Shown in pieces: positions 1 through 8,626 of a stretch of 20,908 nucleotides of DNA. This DNA is from GYS-P2D sp964489125 (GTDB lineage Bacteria > Bacteroidota > Bacteroidia > Chitinophagales > Saprospiraceae). Positions within the stretch are counted from its first letter, which is position 1. Each line of letters begins with the position of its first letter. Below the pieces are notes generated by a model, which saw nothing but the letters and a program-made list of their open reading frames with translations, did not search any database and had not been told where the DNA came from. The position numbers and the translations under genes were made by a program. The stretch is from assembly GCA_964489125.1 (NCBI GenBank), contig CAZAXY010000069.1:1-20908 (forward strand), in the 5' to 3' direction.

Positions 1-304
1 CCTCATAAACGATATCCAGAGGGATGTCTTCTGGGATGATATGATCAGGGCTGTTGGGGTTTTTAGGGAGTACGACGGTGATCTTATCGTTAGGCCTAAC
101 TTTATAGTTGGACTTAATCTGCTTATCATTGACAAGGACTGCACCTGCCTTGATCGCTAGTTGGAGGCGATTGCGAGACACCTTCTCCAGTCTACTCATC
201 AAGAACTTATCGATACGTACTTGCTCTTGATTAGGATCAACTGTGATCGTAGTTTGCTCGAAATAAGCTTCGTCTACTTGATCTGTTGTTTTTTTAGCGG
301 TCAT
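1..304 (-). CDS. RluD-family pseudouridine synthase, N-terminal part (cut by window edge)
   Basis: The reverse strand reads open from an ATG at 304-302 to the window edge, giving about 101 residues. The central part (about residues 28-85) has the S4 RNA-binding pattern: 'VRIDKFLMSRLEKVSRNRL', then 'IKAGAVLVNDKQIKSNYKV' and 'NDKITVVLP'. The segment ends in 'IIPEDIPLDIVYE', which is the usual link from the S4 domain to the RluA/RluD catalytic domain. Family members convert uridines of 23S rRNA to pseudouridine in the cytoplasm. The catalytic aspartate motif lies outside the window, so RluD versus another RluA/RluC-type enzyme cannot be decided. The short polar lead before the S4 domain is typical of Bacteroidota members. 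Confidence 0.85.
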   Translation of the reverse strand, partial: MTAKKTTDQVDEAYFEQTTITVDPNQEQVRIDKFLMSRLEKVSRNRLQLAIKAGAVLVNDKQIKSNYKVRPNDKITVVLPKNPNSPDHIIPEDIPLDIVYE

Positions 305-340
305 CCGTCAAAAGTAAATGAATGATCACAGACTGCTTCG

Positions 341-371
341 TTTGATGAAATTTAGTGTCTTTTAATCTTTG
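341..371 (+). promoter_or_regulatory. Possible Bacteroidota-type promoter upstream of the HupE/UreJ gene
   Basis: TTTG at 341-344 is followed after 18 bp by TAATCTTTG at 363-371. This resembles the Bacteroidota pair of a -33 TTTG and a -7 TAnnTTTG, but with one extra base inside the -7 box. It lies about 80 bp before the ATG at 454. No experimental support; a motif-only call. Confidence 0.3.
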
Positions 372-453
372 AAAAAAGAGTCTTCGAATGGCAACGACAT
401 GAGCTTTGCGCAAGTGCTTCAACATTTTGTTGAGATTTTCGGTTGATTATAGC

Positions 454-1023
454 ATGGTTAGAAAGACAACTACAGCAGCTATAATCTCACTATTACCAGT
501 TCTATTATTTGCACATGGTAGTCATGGTAATGGGGTGATGTCGGGGTTCACACATCCGATATTAGGGATGGATCATGCTATTGCCATTGTAGGAGCGGGA
601 ATACTAGCTTATCTCATTAAGCCCTCACAGTGGTATATCCCTGTGGCAGCTTTCGTTGGTGCTATGATTGTTGGCGGATTATTAGGTATAGGCAATGAGG
701 CCACCCTTGCTGTCGAGAAGACCATTGCCAGTTCAGTCTTGATTATTGGCCTCCTAATCATTGTTAGAAAACGTATCAGTATAACTATCACAGTGATTTT
801 GATGATCATCTTTGGCGCCTTCCATGGCTATGCTCATGGCGCTGAAATGGACCCAGCTAATACTGCACTAAAATATGTGTCTGGCTACACCTTAGGTGCG
901 TTTTTGATGGGCACAGTAGGTATGTTAGTAGCAAGAGGGCTTAGCCTTCTTGAGAATGAAATGGTCCTCACTATAGCTGGCGCAATCATCGCCGCCTTAG
1001 GGGTGATGATATTGGTAGGGTAG
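454..1023 (+). CDS. HupE/UreJ-family membrane protein
   Basis: A 189-residue hydrophobic protein. It starts with a signal-like segment ending 'LLPVLLFAHGSHG', followed by 'GFTHPILGMDHAIAIVGAGILAYL', the hallmark His/Asp segment of HupE/UreJ. Several further membrane helices include 'FGAFHGYAHGAEM', a second conserved histidine cluster. HupE/UreJ proteins are thought to be inner-membrane metal (nickel or cobalt) permeases associated with hydrogenase or urease. No such enzyme is encoded nearby, so the substrate is unknown here. A TTG start at 406 is possible, but it adds 16 polar residues ahead of the signal-like segment, so the ATG at 454 is preferred. The gene is convergent with the next one, with 14 bp between their ends. 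Confidence 0.8.
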   Translation: MVRKTTTAAIISLLPVLLFAHGSHGNGVMSGFTHPILGMDHAIAIVGAGILAYLIKPSQWYIPVAAFVGAMIVGGLLGIGNEATLAVEKTIASSVLIIGLLIIVRKRISITITVILMIIFGAFHGYAHGAEMDPANTALKYVSGYTLGAFLMGTVGMLVARGLSLLENEMVLTIAGAIIAALGVMILVG

Positions 1024-1037
1024 AGTGATTTCCCCTT

Positions 1038-1673
1038 TTATCTTAAAAACGGAATGGCAGGTTTATACCATGCTTCTTTCCCTTGTCTGATTCTGGCGTA
1101 ATTTTTAAGGATGAGTACCAGACTATATAGATAAAGAAAGGTCATTATTAAAGGCCCAAATAACTCAACTGACGTTATATCATAGTTTCCATGAATCAGG
1201 GCTGTCAATATTGTTAAAATCCAATGTTTCACGTTAAAAAAGTACAGATATATGTTCTTGGTCAGAGCAATGAAAATTGTTGAAATCACGATTACCCATG
1301 TAATTTGAAAATTGATGATTTTCTTACCGTAATCGTCAACATGTTTGACTTTATCTCTCTTGTAAATCCACATGACTGCTGGGATTACAATACCCAATAC
1401 AGGATTGAATATGAGCGATGCTAATGCGCTAAAATTCATTAAGGTCAGATAGCCTTTATCCTCATGTTCTGTCCATTCTAACAGATCATCTGGAGTGACA
1501 CCGAGGGCTTGTGTTAGCCTCACTAGCGTATCACCTCGAGGAGTTGATTCTCCTTTCTCTATTCTCTGAATTGTTCTTAAACTTAGCTGTGAATTTTCAG
1601 ATAGTAATTCCTGCGAGAATCCTTTCCGATTTCTGAGATCTTTAATTCGTGCAGCGAGATTTGTGTTGTTCAT
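1038..1673 (-). CDS. XRE-family HTH regulator with C-terminal membrane domain (DUF4870-like)
   Basis: A 211-residue protein. Residues about 5-60 form a classic XRE helix-turn-helix: 'LAARIKDLRNRKGFSQELLSENSQLSLRTIQRIEKG', followed by 'TPRGDTLVRLTQALGV'. The C-terminal part has four hydrophobic segments with the 'KVKHVDDYGKKIINFQITW' motif seen in DUF4870-type membrane domains. This predicts a membrane-tethered DNA-binding protein; ligand and target genes are not evident. A GTG at 1727 would add 18 residues, but the HTH normally begins close to the N-terminus, so the ATG at 1673 is chosen. A pair of 9-bp direct repeats and an inverted repeat lie upstream and could serve autoregulation. Confidence 0.85.
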   Translation of the reverse strand: MNNTNLAARIKDLRNRKGFSQELLSENSQLSLRTIQRIEKGESTPRGDTLVRLTQALGVTPDDLLEWTEHEDKGYLTLMNFSALASLIFNPVLGIVIPAVMWIYKRDKVKHVDDYGKKIINFQITWVIVISTIFIALTKNIYLYFFNVKHWILTILTALIHGNYDITSVELFGPLIMTFLYLYSLVLILKNYARIRQGKEAWYKPAIPFLR

Positions 1674-1725
1674 AATGAGTGCATTAATTGAGGTCCAAAT
1701 ATATTTTTCCGCTATCTCATCTGCC

Positions 1726-1782
1726 ACGTCATTTCTATGCCAATCTTACGTCATTTGCGCCAAACCGTGGCAACAATGGCGC
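1726..1782 (-). promoter_or_regulatory. Direct and inverted repeats upstream of the XRE gene, possible operator
   Basis: On the minus strand AAATGACGT occurs twice (plus-strand positions 1726-1734 and 1748-1756). Start-to-start spacing is 22 bp, about two helical turns, so both copies would lie on one DNA face. Next to them GCGCCA (1757-1762) pairs with TGGCGC (1777-1782). The block lies about 50-110 bp upstream of the chosen ATG of the HTH gene. Autoregulation is an inference from position and repeat geometry. Confidence 0.3.
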
Positions 1783-1892
1783 AATCATGGGCTAAAAGCC
1801 TGAAACCCACCCTGATACTACGCTACTTTTTCACTTGCTAACTTGATACTCTCAACTCGCTACTCGCTACTCGTCCACTGGCTACTATTGTC

Positions 1893-3329
1893 CTACCTCC
1901 TATAATCCAATGGCGGCTCCCGATCTCCCAATAACGGCACATATACGAAGTCACGGCCAACCCTTCGCTTCAGTTCTGTAGTAGCATCTGCTATCGTTTC
2001 AGGATGTTGGATCAGGTCAATTGCTGATGTTGCTATTGTCTTGGCTGCGAGTATCATGCCCTTGTGGCCGATGCTCATTCCTCCGGCAGCCACTGCCTGC
2101 CAAGTATGTGGCGAAGTGCCTGGCACCCATGTTGCGGTACTCAGTCCGGCGGTAGGTACTACCCAACTGATGTCTCCGACATCGGTTGAGCCCCCACCTC
2201 CTTTTTCGACCACTCTGAACGGGGTGATCTTGGAGGTGGTCGACAGATCTCGCTGAGATCGCTCTGGTAGGGTGGGTTTAATTTTTTCAGCGAAAGCCAT
2301 CTCTTCCTCAGTATAAGTGAAACCACCCAGATCAGTTAGGTTATCGTGCATGACTCGAGCTAAGGTCTCATTGGGCATAAGGTTATATACGCCATGGATG
2401 ATCTCATAGTCCATGCGAGTTTCAGTGCCAAGAGCGGCTCCTTCGGCGGCCTTTACCACTCGATCAAAGGCTTCTTTGGCAACCTTCATATTGGGATGTC
2501 TGACATAGTAGTAGACTTCAGCAAATTCTGGCACCACATTAGGCGCTTCACCACCGCTGGTGATGACATAATGGATGCGGGCATCTGATGATAGATGTTC
2601 TCTCATGAGATTCACCATATAGTTCATAGCTTCCACGCCATCCAGGGCAGAGCGTCCATTCTGGGGAGCGACTGCTGCATGTGAGGCCACGCCGTAAAAT
2701 CTGAACTTTGCCGAGGTGTTAGCCAGTGATGAGTATGCTCCAGCGCTATTCTGATTGCCAGGATGCCAGTGGAGGACGGCGTCAATATCATCGAATATGC
2801 CAGCTCGTACCATATACACTTTGCCCGCACCACCTTCTTCGGCAGGAGTGCCGATGAGTTTCACCGTGCCTTGATGCCCTGTGTTATTGATCCATTCAGC
2901 AATGCCGATGGCGGCTGCGGTTGATGCCGTGCCAAATAGGTGATGGCCACAAGCATGACCATTACCTCCATTAACGACTTCTTGCCGCTCTGGCACTGCC
3001 GCTTGCGAGATGCCCGGTAGTGCGTCATATTCGGCAAGTATGCCTATGACCGGTGCGCCAGATCCATAAGTGGCCACAAATGCAGTAGGGATATCCGCTA
3101 CTCCTTCTTCTATGCTGAAGCCTGCAGTTATCAAGGTCTTTTTGAGCAAGGCTGAGGATTTTTCTTCTTGGTAGCCCAACTCCGCATAAGACCAGATCTG
3201 GTGAGCTATGTCGTGGTAGGTTTCTTTTTTCTTATCGATGCTTTCCAGTACGGCTTCTTGTGCTATACCGGTCTGCACAAGCATTAATAATAGAAACAAC
3301 AAACCTGAAACATGTGTGAGGTATCGCAT
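1893..3329 (-). CDS. Secreted M20-family amidohydrolase (AbgB-like)
   Basis: A 478-residue protein with a signal peptide (residues 1-23, ending 'LVQTGIAQ'). It carries the M20 peptidase/amidohydrolase motifs: 'ILAEYDALPGISQ' (97-109), 'GNGHACGHH' (122-130), 'GTPAEEGGAGK' (160-170) and 'HWHPG' (187-191), which supply the two-metal site and the catalytic Glu. The length and the extended C-terminus with 'GSTDVGDISWVVPT' match AbgB, the p-aminobenzoyl-glutamate hydrolase subunit, better than the shorter hippurate hydrolases. It probably cleaves an amide bond of an N-acyl or aminobenzoyl amino acid outside the cytoplasm; the exact substrate is unknown. The signal peptide implies a periplasmic location. 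It follows the type B paralogue cluster on the same strand, with 77 bp between, so it may have its own promoter. Confidence 0.85.
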   Translation of the reverse strand: MRYLTHVSGLLFLLLMLVQTGIAQEAVLESIDKKKETYHDIAHQIWSYAELGYQEEKSSALLKKTLITAGFSIEEGVADIPTAFVATYGSGAPVIGILAEYDALPGISQAAVPERQEVVNGGNGHACGHHLFGTASTAAAIGIAEWINNTGHQGTVKLIGTPAEEGGAGKVYMVRAGIFDDIDAVLHWHPGNQNSAGAYSSLANTSAKFRFYGVASHAAVAPQNGRSALDGVEAMNYMVNLMREHLSSDARIHYVITSGGEAPNVVPEFAEVYYYVRHPNMKVAKEAFDRVVKAAEGAALGTETRMDYEIIHGVYNLMPNETLARVMHDNLTDLGGFTYTEEEMAFAEKIKPTLPERSQRDLSTTSKITPFRVVEKGGGGSTDVGDISWVVPTAGLSTATWVPGTSPHTWQAVAAGGMSIGHKGMILAAKTIATSAIDLIQHPETIADATTELKRRVGRDFVYVPLLGDREPPLDYRR

Positions 3330-3406
3330 AATATATTATTGTGTAGATGATCTGGTTGATTACTTTGCAAGAGTAAACCTATCACGCTAATGTAAGCATC
3401 TATTGA

Positions 3407-4981
3407 TTATCTGATGAGAGTGATACTGCCAAAAAAGGTCTCCGGATTGCCCGGCGAAAAGTCCACATCGATGCGATACATATATACTCCAGCTGGATAG
3501 TCACCCCCATTCCAATCAGTCCCAACGTAAACACGCCCACCAAATCGATCGTATATCTGCATGTTCACAACTCCATTGAGATCTTCAGCTATCACAGGTC
3601 GAAATACATCATTGCCCAGAGCTGACAGCGGATAAAACACATTGGGGATGTACACATCACTATAGGCTATTTCTACCATAAGCAGACTATCACATCCAAG
3701 CGAAGACTCTAGGACTACAGGAAAAACACCTTCGCCACCTAAGCGATTACCTCCGATATTGACGGTCTGTCCCTGAAACAGTTGAAGCGGCAGCGTGTCA
3801 AATACAGATCCGATCACCTCAAGATCTAACATCACGATACTATCACAGTTGTCGACAGTACGGAAGGTGTCTATATACATACCACTCTCCACCAACCGCC
3901 GTGGGCCAAAGGGATAATTTTCATCATCGCAGATACTTCTACTTTCTGAAGTCATAAACACTGGACGTTCATACTCAAATGCTTCTGATAATCTACAGTT
4001 ATCATCCTGTAAAGTTCTTACTTGATAGCTACCATCACCGTATAGGCGAGACAATTCAGCAGAGTTCTCCCCAATTAAAGCGATTCCATCCTTATACCAT
4101 TGATAGCTAAAGTCTGCGAAGTCCAAGATTGAAAGTGTATAGTTTTGGCTACATGGATGTTCTGACTCGACTATGTCAAGCCCAAATGATTCCACGTCGG
4201 CCAATACGAGGTTGTCAAAAAAGTAATAGGTGCTTTGATCACTCGAAGTACGTTCGCAATCTGGACCTATCGCTATGGCATATATATCAGTAGTAGGTGT
4301 AATGTCAATAAAGCTGTTGACCCATACATTGCCACTTCCACCCGATAACCTGACTTCACCTAGTTTCACCCAATTTTGCCCATTTGTGGGACAGCCGAGT
4401 TCAGGATTGCCATTACCAAATGGCAGAAAGTCACAGTTGGTAGTGCCGAAGAAAGAAATATCTATTGGTGGTGAGCTTTCACGATCAGAAAACCCCAAAT
4501 CAAATTCTATTCTATATGTAGTACCTAACTCTAAGGGGTTGAGGAGGCAGGCACCAGCATATTCTTTCCAATTGAACTCTGCTTGAAAATTGTTGCCTCG
4601 GACGCGACCGTCTCTGAATCCCATGATCCCATCGCCATCAGGGAATGGCAGCGGAGGAGGAAATTGCTCCCAGCCTAACCAGCCGCAAGAATGTATAAGA
4701 TCCGTAGTTGGGCCTGAGGCCTGAACCCAATCGGTGGCGCAACCTAATTGAGTTCTTGCAGCCGGACAACAATCTAACTCTTCAAATGAAGGATTAGGAA
4801 TCAAAGACTCAGGCATTTGAAACTGGCAGAAACAGTCCTCATCATTGAGATCTATCATGCCGTCCCCGTCGTCATCGAAGGCATTATCACATATCTCTAT
4901 CTGTGCTGTTAAGTAGATAGGCATGATGAGTAGCGCCAACTTCATCAGCAAGCGCTGTGCAATAGGGTTGACATTTGACAT
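3407..4981 (-). CDS. T9SS type B sorting domain protein, tandem paralogue 1
   Basis: A 524-residue secreted protein. Order of parts: signal peptide ending 'PIYLTAQ'; an Asp-rich EF-hand/TSP3-like loop 'EICDNAFDDDGDGMIDLND' (residues about 20-45); a Cys-rich region of about 230 residues that may be a beta-sandwich binding domain, with 'NPSFEE.DCCP' and 'GIMGFRDGR'; an Ig-like segment ('YQWYKDGIALIGE', 'DGSYQVRT'); a repeat with 'SGMYIDTF...NCDSIVMLDLEV'; and a C-terminal type B T9SS domain from 'DVYIPNVFYP' to 'FGSITLIR'. Family knowledge says such proteins leave through the type IX system and end up on the surface or outside. Ligand unknown. An upstream in-frame ATG exists only because of a 2-bp insertion relative to paralogue 2, so MSNVN at 4981 is the start. 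Closest to paralogue 2. Confidence 0.85.
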   Translation of the reverse strand: MSNVNPIAQRLLMKLALLIMPIYLTAQIEICDNAFDDDGDGMIDLNDEDCFCQFQMPESLIPNPSFEELDCCPAARTQLGCATDWVQASGPTTDLIHSCGWLGWEQFPPPLPFPDGDGIMGFRDGRVRGNNFQAEFNWKEYAGACLLNPLELGTTYRIEFDLGFSDRESSPPIDISFFGTTNCDFLPFGNGNPELGCPTNGQNWVKLGEVRLSGGSGNVWVNSFIDITPTTDIYAIAIGPDCERTSSDQSTYYFFDNLVLADVESFGLDIVESEHPCSQNYTLSILDFADFSYQWYKDGIALIGENSAELSRLYGDGSYQVRTLQDDNCRLSEAFEYERPVFMTSESRSICDDENYPFGPRRLVESGMYIDTFRTVDNCDSIVMLDLEVIGSVFDTLPLQLFQGQTVNIGGNRLGGEGVFPVVLESSLGCDSLLMVEIAYSDVYIPNVFYPLSALGNDVFRPVIAEDLNGVVNMQIYDRFGGRVYVGTDWNGGDYPAGVYMYRIDVDFSPGNPETFFGSITLIR

Positions 4982-5011
4982 TGGTATAGCTAAGTCTTGC
5001 AGGTAAGTTAA

Positions 5012-5039
5012 CAAAGACATCTGAGTTTAAAATTTCAAA
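5012..5039 (-). promoter_or_regulatory. Conserved promoter-like block of paralogue 1
   Basis: On the minus strand a TTTG-like box (5034-5039) precedes TGTCTTTG (5012-5019), which ends 31 bp from the ATG. The -7-like box differs from TAnnTTTG by one base. The same arrangement stands before paralogues 2 and 3 at 29 and 33 bp, which supports both the promoter and the chosen starts. Confidence 0.45.
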
Positions 5040-5106
5040 CGCTACAGAGTGTCGGGAGCCAGTAAATTTCTACACAGCCACTCATGCTATTGTCAGCACC
5101 TACTCA

Positions 5107-6678
5107 TCATCTGATGAGAGTGATACTGCCATAAAATGTCTCTGGGTTGCCCGGCGAAAAGTCCACATCGATGCGATACATATATACCCCGGCAGGATAG
5201 TCACCGCCATTCCACTCAGTTCCAACGTAAACACGCCCACCAAAACGATCAAATATCTGCATGTTGACAACTCCATTGAGATCATTAGCTATGACAGGTC
5301 GAAATATATCATTTCCGACAGCTGACAATGGATTAAATACGTTGGGGATATACACATCACTATAGGCAATTTCTACCATAAGCAGACTATCACATCCAAG
5401 CGAAGACTCTAGGACTACAGGAAAAGCACCTTCGCCACCTAAGCGATTACCTCCGATATTGACAGACTGTCCCTGAAAGAGGTTAAGCGCTATAGTGTCA
5501 AATACCGAGCCTATCACTTCCAGGTCCAACATGACAATACTATCACAATTATAGATACTCGTGAAGGTGTCAATATACATCCCACTTTGGGTGAGCAATT
5601 GATCACCAAACTGGAATTGATCATCATCACAGATGCTCTGACTTGCTGGGACAACGTCAACAGGGCGGATATAGAGGAACGGATCAGAAAGGTGACAGTT
5701 TCCACCATCTATGGTTCTGACTTGATAACTCCCATCTCCATGGATGCGTGATAACTCATGTTCGGTCTCTCCAACTATTGCGATACCGTCCTTGTACCAT
5801 TGATATGAGATGTTGTCAAAGTTTAGTACTGATAGGGTGTAGTCATCGCTGCATGGGTGCTCGGAGTCTTCAATGTCGAGCCCAAAAAACTTCGCATCCG
5901 CCAGTATTAGGTTATCAAAAAAGTAATACGTGCTAAATAGACTTTTTGTTCCTTCGCAGGGTGGCCCAATGGCAATGGCATAGATGTCCTCCATCGGTGT
6001 TATCTCGATAAATGTATTTAGCCAGATGTTGCCGGCTCCTCCGGAAACACCCGCTTCGCCCAATATTTGCCATTTGGGTCCGTTGGAAGGACAACCGAAC
6101 TCCGGATCGTCACCACCAAATGGCAGGTAGTTACAGCTGGATGTTCCGTAAAATGTGATGTCTATAGGCGGCGAACTTTTTTCATTAACAAAACCCACAT
6201 CAAACTCAATCCTGTAAGTAGTACCGACTTTGAGAGGATTGAGGAGGCAAGCGCCTGCATACTCCTTCCACGCAAATTCTGGCATCAGATCTCCACGTGA
6301 TCTTCCGTCTCTGAATCCCATAATTCCATCTCCATCAGGAAAGGGTCTGGGCGGAGGAAACTGCTGCCAACCTCCCCATCCACAGTTATGGATCAGATCT
6401 GTTGTCGGTGCTGATGCCTGTATCCAGCTTGAAGCACAGTTGAGTTCACTCCTTCCCGATGGACAACAATTTTGCTCTTCAAATGAAGGATTGGGGATCA
6501 GAGACTCAGGCACCTGAATTTCACAAAAGCAGTCTTGGTCGTTGAGATCGATCATGCCGTCACCATCGTCGTCAATTGCATTATCACATATCTCTATCTG
6601 CGCTGTTATGTAGATAGGCATGATTAGTAGCGCCAACTTCATTAGCAAGCGCTGTGCAATAGGATTGACTTTTGACAT
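5107..6678 (-). CDS. T9SS type B sorting domain protein, tandem paralogue 2
   Basis: A 523-residue protein with the same architecture as its two neighbours: signal peptide ending 'PIYITAQ', Asp-rich 'AIDDDGDGMIDLNDQDC' loop, Cys-rich N-terminal domain, Ig-like 'YQWYKDGIAIVGE' segment, 'NCDSIVMLDLEV' repeat and type B sorting domain ending 'YGSITLIR'. The C-terminal 130 residues are almost the same as paralogue 1, while the middle is more diverged. Three bases... TAG in frame shortly before the ATG at 6678 rules out an upstream start. The gap to paralogue 1 is 125 bp. The upstream DNA is also duplicated (about 6679-6755 matches 4982-5058), so the copied unit included the promoter. Probably a surface or secreted binding protein; ligand unknown. 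Confidence 0.85.
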   Translation of the reverse strand: MSKVNPIAQRLLMKLALLIMPIYITAQIEICDNAIDDDGDGMIDLNDQDCFCEIQVPESLIPNPSFEEQNCCPSGRSELNCASSWIQASAPTTDLIHNCGWGGWQQFPPPRPFPDGDGIMGFRDGRSRGDLMPEFAWKEYAGACLLNPLKVGTTYRIEFDVGFVNEKSSPPIDITFYGTSSCNYLPFGGDDPEFGCPSNGPKWQILGEAGVSGGAGNIWLNTFIEITPMEDIYAIAIGPPCEGTKSLFSTYYFFDNLILADAKFFGLDIEDSEHPCSDDYTLSVLNFDNISYQWYKDGIAIVGETEHELSRIHGDGSYQVRTIDGGNCHLSDPFLYIRPVDVVPASQSICDDDQFQFGDQLLTQSGMYIDTFTSIYNCDSIVMLDLEVIGSVFDTIALNLFQGQSVNIGGNRLGGEGAFPVVLESSLGCDSLLMVEIAYSDVYIPNVFNPLSAVGNDIFRPVIANDLNGVVNMQIFDRFGGRVYVGTEWNGGDYPAGVYMYRIDVDFSPGNPETFYGSITLIR

Positions 6679-6706
6679 TGGTAGCTAAGTCTTGCTGGTA
6701 AGATAG

Positions 6707-6733
6707 CAAAGACATCGAAGTTTAAAATCTCAA
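6707..6733 (-). promoter_or_regulatory. Conserved promoter-like block of paralogue 2
   Basis: On the minus strand a TTGAG box (6729-6733) precedes TGTCTTTG (6707-6714), 29 bp before the ATG. The block and its flank match the one before paralogue 1. Confidence 0.45.
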
Positions 6734-6921
6734 CCTTTATGAAGTGTCGGGAATCCATATAAATGCTGATCGCCGTTATTTAGATGACCGACTCGATGAT
6801 AATGGTGGATACTATCATGAACGATGATGGCTATAGATAGCACAACCTTTACAGATCCACTATAACCGAAATGAGAGCAGGTTCCTTTTCAACCACTCTT
6901 ACTAAGGTCAGCAACTGCTGA

Positions 6922-8490
6922 TTATCTGATGAGAGTGATACTGCCAAAAAAGGTCTCCGGATTGCCTTGGGTGAAGTTAACATCGATACGATATATGTAA
7001 ACTCCTGCAGGATAATCCCCACCAGTCCATTCGGATCCATGATATACACGACCACCGAATCGATCATAGATCTGCATCTGTACTTGTCCATCGAGATCAT
7101 CCGCCAGCACTGGACGAAAGATGTGATTACCTGAAACAGAGAGTGGATAAAATACATTTGGAATAAACACATCACTGTATGCGATCTCTACCATAAGTAG
7201 GCTGTCACAGCCTAACGACGACTCTAAAACGACGGGGAAAGCTCCTTCTCCTCTCAGTGCATTACCACCGATATTGACAGATTGTCCTTGGTACAAATTT
7301 AGGGACAAGGTGTCAAATACAGAACCGATTACCTCTAAGTCCAGCATAACAATGCTATCGCAATTAAAAACGCTAGCAAACGTGTCAACATACATACCAC
7401 TCTGAGCAAGTAATTTATCGCCAAAAGAATACTGCTCATCATCACAGATGATTTTATTGGCTGTAACTAGATCAACAGGACGCACATAATCAAATGGTTC
7501 TGATAGTCGGCAGTTACCATCTTCAAGAGTTCTGACTTGATAGCTACCATCGCCATACATACGGGATAGCTGATGAGTGTTCTCACCAACTAGCGCAATG
7601 CCCTCCTTATACCATTGATAATTGAAATCGTCGAATGCCATAACCGAGAGTGCATAGTTATCACTGCAGGCATGTTCTGTTTCTTGAATATCAAGACCAA
7701 ATGATTTCACATCTGCTAATAGTAAATTGTCAAAAAAGTAGTAAGTACTCACCCGACTTGTCGTTCCTACGCAGGGTGGTCCGATGGCTATGGCATGGAT
7801 ATCTTCAGAAGGTGTTATCTCAATAAAAGAGTTTAACCATATGTTCCCACTCCCACCAGATACACGTACGTCGCCCAATTTCTGCCAATTGGGTCCATTA
7901 GTAGGACAACCAAATTGTGGATCATCATCGCCAAATGGTAAAAAGTCACAACTCGAGGTGCCAAAGAAAGTAATATCGATCGGTGGTGAGCTTTCTCGAT
8001 CAGCAAATCCAACATCAAACTCAATCCTATAGGTAGTGCCTAGTTTTAGAGGATTGATCAGACATGCTCCAGCATATTCTTTCCACTCGAATTCTGGGGT
8101 CATATTGCCACGTGCCCGACCATCTCTAAATCCCATAATACCCTCACCATCAGGAAATGGCTTCGGTGGCACAAACTGCTCCCAGCCTCCCCAACCACAG
8201 CTATGGATCAGGTCTGTCGTAGGTCGAGATGCTTGAATCCATTCTGTAGCGCAATTGAGTTGACTTCTTCCTGAAGGACAACAGTTTTGTTCTTCAAAGG
8301 ATGGATTTGGAATCAACGACTTAGGCACCTGAGTTTCACAAAAGCAGTCTTCATCGTTGAGATCGATCATGCCATCACCATCATCATCGATGGTATTATC
8401 GCAGATTTCTACTTGAGCATACATGGCCATCGGTATGACCCATAAGAATAGTTGCAAGAGTAGGCGATATGATTTTCTATCCGATAACAT
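6922..8490 (-). CDS. T9SS type B sorting domain protein, tandem paralogue 3
   Basis: A 522-residue paralogue with the same domain order. The signal peptide differs ('YRLLLQLFLWVIPMAMYAQ'), followed by 'EICDNTIDDDGDGMIDLND', the Cys-rich region with 'NPSFEEQNCCPSGRSQLNC', Ig-like 'YQWYKEGIALVGE', 'NCDSIVMLDLEV' and the sorting domain ending 'FGSITLIR'. Its DNA is clearly more diverged at silent sites than copies 1 and 2 are from each other, so it is the older branch. An ATG at 8559 would add 23 residues before the signal peptide and would start upstream of the promoter-like block, so 8490 is chosen. It is first in the three-gene run on this strand, with 243 bp before paralogue 2. Surface-exposed or released product; binding target unknown. 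Confidence 0.85.
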   Translation of the reverse strand: MLSDRKSYRLLLQLFLWVIPMAMYAQVEICDNTIDDDGDGMIDLNDEDCFCETQVPKSLIPNPSFEEQNCCPSGRSQLNCATEWIQASRPTTDLIHSCGWGGWEQFVPPKPFPDGEGIMGFRDGRARGNMTPEFEWKEYAGACLINPLKLGTTYRIEFDVGFADRESSPPIDITFFGTSSCDFLPFGDDDPQFGCPTNGPNWQKLGDVRVSGGSGNIWLNSFIEITPSEDIHAIAIGPPCVGTTSRVSTYYFFDNLLLADVKSFGLDIQETEHACSDNYALSVMAFDDFNYQWYKEGIALVGENTHQLSRMYGDGSYQVRTLEDGNCRLSEPFDYVRPVDLVTANKIICDDEQYSFGDKLLAQSGMYVDTFASVFNCDSIVMLDLEVIGSVFDTLSLNLYQGQSVNIGGNALRGEGAFPVVLESSLGCDSLLMVEIAYSDVFIPNVFYPLSVSGNHIFRPVLADDLDGQVQMQIYDRFGGRVYHGSEWTGGDYPAGVYIYRIDVNFTQGNPETFFGSITLIR

Positions 8491-8522
8491 TTTCGCTTTG
8501 TACAGCCAGAATGTTAATATAG

Positions 8523-8549
8523 CAAAGTCATCTGAAATAACATTCTCAA
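8523..8549 (-). promoter_or_regulatory. Conserved promoter-like block of paralogue 3
   Basis: On the minus strand a TTGAG box (8545-8549) precedes TGACTTTG (8523-8530), 33 bp before the ATG at 8490. The block is kept although the surrounding DNA has diverged from the other two paralogues, which is what a functional promoter would show. Confidence 0.45.
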
Positions 8550-8626
8550 CATTGATCAAGTGTCGTTAGTCTACAGAATTGTTGATCTTCGCCAAATTGT
8601 TATAGTAGAATCAAATTAAGATCAAT

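Noticed and set aside
406..453. TTG start for the HupE/UreJ protein
   Set aside because: It adds 16 residues before the signal-like segment; the ATG at 454 places that segment at the N-terminus.
4982..5020. Upstream ATG of paralogue 1
   Set aside because: The in-frame extension exists only through a 2-bp insertion; paralogue 2 has a stop codon at the matching place, and the extension runs into the promoter-like block.
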